Source: Chloroflexota bacterium (GTDB lineage Bacteria; Chloroflexota; Dehalococcoidia; Bin125). From it: a DNA stretch of 64,000 nt. Below, piece by piece: positions 60,118 through 64,000 of the stretch (positions are counted from its first letter, which is position 1; each line of letters begins with the position of its first letter). The stretch is taken from NCBI GenBank assembly GCA_028874365.1, contig JAPPJZ010000021.1, positions 27,468 to 91,467 of the forward strand, written 5' to 3'. Below the pieces are notes generated by a model, which was not told the origin of the DNA, did not search any database, and was given only the letters and a program-made list of their open reading frames with translations. A program made the translations under genes and the position numbers.

Positions 60118-60239
60118 GCCCTCACCCTAGCCCTCTCCCAGAGGGAGAGGGGATCAGAAGGAGAAGCCCTACCCCAGAGGGAGAGGGGATCAGAAGGAGA
60201 AGCACTCCCCCGAGGGGGGGGTCAGAGAGGGAGAGGGAT
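60118..60239. repeat. Dispersed palindromic repeat, copy 3, expanded into a tandem array
   Basis: CCCTCACCCTAG plus the stem CCCTCTCCC-AGA-GGGAGAGGG (60131-60151) is followed by a second unit with 36-bp period (AGAGGGAGAGGGGATCAGAA at 60140 and 60176) and a third, decayed unit ending in GAGAGGGAGAGGGATA. It ends just before the sulfite reductase stop. Confidence 0.8.
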
Positions 60240-60247
60240 ACAGCGTG

Positions 60248-62026
<1,779 letters not shown>

Positions 62027-62058
62027 ACCGTAGTACTCCAACTACATATGTCTGGATT

Positions 62059-63303
62059 TCATCTTAGCAGCGAGGGATCGATCTCCACCCGCCGCGGACC
62101 TCTGGGACCCGCCGCGCGAGCGCGTATCCGCGACAGCGAGTCATCAGTGTCCGAGGTGCGTTGCCCGGATGACATGACCTGCTGCAGAACCGGGTCTGCG
62201 TCGGTTGGGCGATCCTCGAAGCGAGCGACGAGATCGTGGTCCGGGAGTCGCCAGACTTGCTTGCGGTTCCCGATGCTGGGTTTGCCGGGCGAGCGCTTGG
62301 CGACTGGTCTGCCCTGGTACTCGACCATCTTGTAGGCGGAGTCGAGCGTCGCGGCGTCGGGTGGGGCGACGATGTTGGTGCCGCAGGCGAAGACATCGAT
62401 CGGTGCGTTCGACTGGACCAACTCGGCGATCTGGTACTCGTCCAGGCCGCCGCTGGCGACAATGCGAACGTCCGACAGGCCGGCCGAGTCGAGCATGATG
62501 CGGGCCTGCCAGGCCTCTGCGCGGAAGTCTCCGGAGTCGATGCGGATCGCGCCAACGGATCCGGGACCGTGCTGCTTGGCCGTCTTGATCGCGTTGATCA
62601 CGCCGTCGCGCGTATCGAAGGTGTCGACCAGCAGGGTGGTGTCCGGATAACGGGAGGCGAACGCGTCGAAGGCGCTGGCCTCATCGCCCTCGGCGAGGAC
62701 GAAGCTGTGCGCCATCGTGCCGGTCGTGGGGATGGCGTAGCGACGGCCGGCTTCGACCGATGATGTCGCTTCGAAGCCGGCGATGTACGTGGCGCGTGAC
62801 GCCTCAACGGCCGCTTCGGAGCCGTGCGCCCGACGTCCGCCGAACTCGATGACCGGCCGGCCGGCTGCCGCGTCGACCGCTCGCGCCGCCTTGCTGGCGA
62901 CCAGGGTCGGGTAGGCGATCTGGTTGATCATCGCTGTCTCGACGATCTGCGCTTCCGGCAATGGAGCGATGACCTGAATCAGCGGCTCGTGCGGATAGAC
63001 GATCGTGCCTTCGGGCGGCGCCCAGACGTCGCCGGTGAATCGCAGGTTGCGGAGCTGGTCCAGGAATCGCTGATTGAATTGCGGCAACATCTTCAGGAAT
63101 GCCAGGTCTTCGTCCGTGAATCGCAGATCCTCAAGGAAGGTGAGCGCGCGATCGAGGCCTGCTGCGATCAGATAGTCCCAGTTCTCGGGCAGTTCGCGGA
63201 CGGTGAGTTCGAAGACGGCTTCGGCGGTCATGGCGCGGTCGTAGTAGACCTGCGCCATGGTCAGTTCGTAGAGGTCGACGAAGAGGGCCGAAGGAGTGTT
63301 CAC
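62059..63303 (-). CDS. pncB: Nicotinate phosphoribosyltransferase
   Basis: 414 residues from GTG 63303. Family motifs: LFVDLYELTMAQVYY, EFGGRRAHGSEAAVEASRA, TGTMAHSFV, RIDSGDFRAEAWQARIMLD and VASGGLDEYQI. It makes nicotinate mononucleotide from nicotinate and PRPP. The gene starts ten bases after pncA ends, giving a two-step nicotinamide salvage unit. Confidence 0.93.
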   Translation of the reverse strand: MNTPSALFVDLYELTMAQVYYDRAMTAEAVFELTVRELPENWDYLIAAGLDRALTFLEDLRFTDEDLAFLKMLPQFNQRFLDQLRNLRFTGDVWAPPEGTIVYPHEPLIQVIAPLPEAQIVETAMINQIAYPTLVASKAARAVDAAAGRPVIEFGGRRAHGSEAAVEASRATYIAGFEATSSVEAGRRYAIPTTGTMAHSFVLAEGDEASAFDAFASRYPDTTLLVDTFDTRDGVINAIKTAKQHGPGSVGAIRIDSGDFRAEAWQARIMLDSAGLSDVRIVASGGLDEYQIAELVQSNAPIDVFACGTNIVAPPDAATLDSAYKMVEYQGRPVAKRSPGKPSIGNRKQVWRLPDHDLVARFEDRPTDADPVLQQVMSSGQRTSDTDDSLSRIRARAAGPRGPRRVEIDPSLLR

Positions 63304-63313
63304 TAGGTGAACG

Positions 63314-63901
63314 CTATTCGATGAGCGCTCCGGACTCGGCCATGGCCGACAAGGCGGCGTCGCCGTCGCCGTCCTGGACATTCACGGCGGCCACGCAATC
63401 GCGCGGCACCAGCACCTCGAAGCCGAGGCGGCAGGCGTCGAGAACGGTCTCCTTGACGCAGTAGTCGGTGGCCAGACCGAGGATCACGCAGCGCTCGATC
63501 CCGGCCTCGAGCAGGATGTTTTCCAGCTCGGTCGCGTGTTGGTCGCCACTCTCGGGATCGCGCGTGGTGAATCCCGAGTAACCGTCGTTGCCGTCAACGC
63601 CTTTGCGGACGACGTGTCCGGCGTCGACGGTCAGATCGTCGTGGAACTGCGCGCCCCAGGTCTCACCGACGCAATGCACCGGCCAGATGCCGCCGTCCTT
63701 CTCGAAGTGTGGCGTGTCGGGCGGGTGCCAGTCCTGGGTGTAGACGACGAGAGCGCCGGACTCGGTTGCGCGAACGATCTGGTCGTTGACCTGGGCGACG
63801 ACGCTGCCGGCTCCGTGGACGAACAGCGAGCCGTCGGGGTGGGCGAAGTCGTTCTGGACGTCAACGACGATCAGCGCGGTTTGCGAGTCGTAGGCGGGCA
63901 C
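63314..63901 (-). CDS. pncA: Nicotinamidase
   Basis: 195 residues, GTG start at 63901. Isochorismatase-fold amidase with catalytic Asp14 (VVDVQNDF), Lys100 (VVRKGVDG) and Cys148 (ATDYCVKET), and metal ligands Asp57/His59 (TQDWHPPD). It turns nicotinamide to nicotinate, which pncB uses next in the same operon. The upstream neighbour is tRNA-Cys on the same strand. Confidence 0.94.
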   Translation of the reverse strand: MPAYDSQTALIVVDVQNDFAHPDGSLFVHGAGSVVAQVNDQIVRATESGALVVYTQDWHPPDTPHFEKDGGIWPVHCVGETWGAQFHDDLTVDAGHVVRKGVDGNDGYSGFTTRDPESGDQHATELENILLEAGIERCVILGLATDYCVKETVLDACRLGFEVLVPRDCVAAVNVQDGDGDAALSAMAESGALIE

Positions 63902-63924
63902 GGCAGTGAGTCAGAGGGGGGAGT

Positions 63925-63998
<74 letters not shown>

Positions 63999-64000
63999 GG

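Larger units (their letters stand above)
59745..60247. other. Gene-free region upstream of trmH
   Basis: No convincing gene in 503 bp. It holds the 10-bp periodic repeat (59850-59925), a predicted minus-strand promoter (60022-60051) and the palindrome array (60118-60239). An 83-residue frame on the minus strand is Arg/Pro-rich and starts upstream of the predicted transcript, so it is not called. Confidence 0.6.

Noticed and set aside
59850..60239. Possible CRISPR array from the repeated units
   Set aside because: Units are 10 or 36 bp without unique spacers between identical repeats, and no cas gene is present.

Overview
The window is GC-rich, gene-dense bacterial chromosome with about 55 protein genes, three tRNA genes and no phage, transposase, rRNA or CRISPR array. 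Five CaiB/BaiF (class III) CoA-transferase genes plus one double-length fusion, a glcDEF glycolate oxidase operon, two D-2-hydroxyacid dehydrogenases, HpaI- and RraA-type aldolases, crotonases, a thiolase/DUF35 pair and several MFS carriers suggest a heterotroph living on organic acids via CoA thioesters. This resembles the paralogue-rich SAR202/Dehalococcoidia side of the Chloroflexota, but that is an inference from gene content; no rRNA or other marker settles it.

Layout. 1-5875: the end of a RelA/SpoT gene, a class V aminotransferase divergent from comM, an exported PhoX-like protein and tRNA-Arg. 5888-13383: a methyltransferase, two tandem cyclophilins, a MaoC double hot-dog protein, the fused CoA-transferase, tRNA-Pro with a 9-bp tandem repeat, pyrD and a small Cys protein. 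13384-21009: a gene-free stretch, an Mrp ATPase, a NYN-domain protein, an MBL hydrolase and glcF-glcE-glcD. 21061-29954: the CoA-transferase island, with a hydrolase, a CinA-like protein, two mirror-image pairs of CoA-transferases, an unknown protein, an atypical crotonase and a Crp/Fnr regulator. 30012-46570: RraA, two tandem MFS carriers, an HtrA / RlpA-like / HEAT-SpoU operon, an SDR, a standard crotonase, a flavin reductase-like protein, a VTT membrane protein, a class III aminotransferase and a large glutamate synthase subunit. 46609-55887: a tight HpaI-Ldh-MarR-MFS-small membrane protein operon, a Dph6-like ATPase, and a 2-hydroxyacid dehydrogenase / CoA-transferase / unknown / dehydrogenase operon. 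55953-64000: an MFS carrier, a thiolase with DUF35 partner, trmH with an unusual leader, and a pncA-pncB-sulfite/nitrite reductase operon beside tRNA-Cys.

How it may work together. Organic acids are imported (MFS), activated by CoA transfer, processed by crotonase, MaoC and thiolase enzymes, and handled as hydroxy or keto acids by GlcDEF, dehydrogenases and aldolases. The strongest unusual signal is that paired CoA-transferases always put a subunit without the catalytic Asp first and an Asp-bearing subunit second; the 811-residue protein is the same pair fused. Other signals are leaderless-looking promoters (TANNNT 6-8 nt before the start codon), a dispersed palindrome that supplies stop codons, and a 10-bp periodic repeat in the probable trmH leader.
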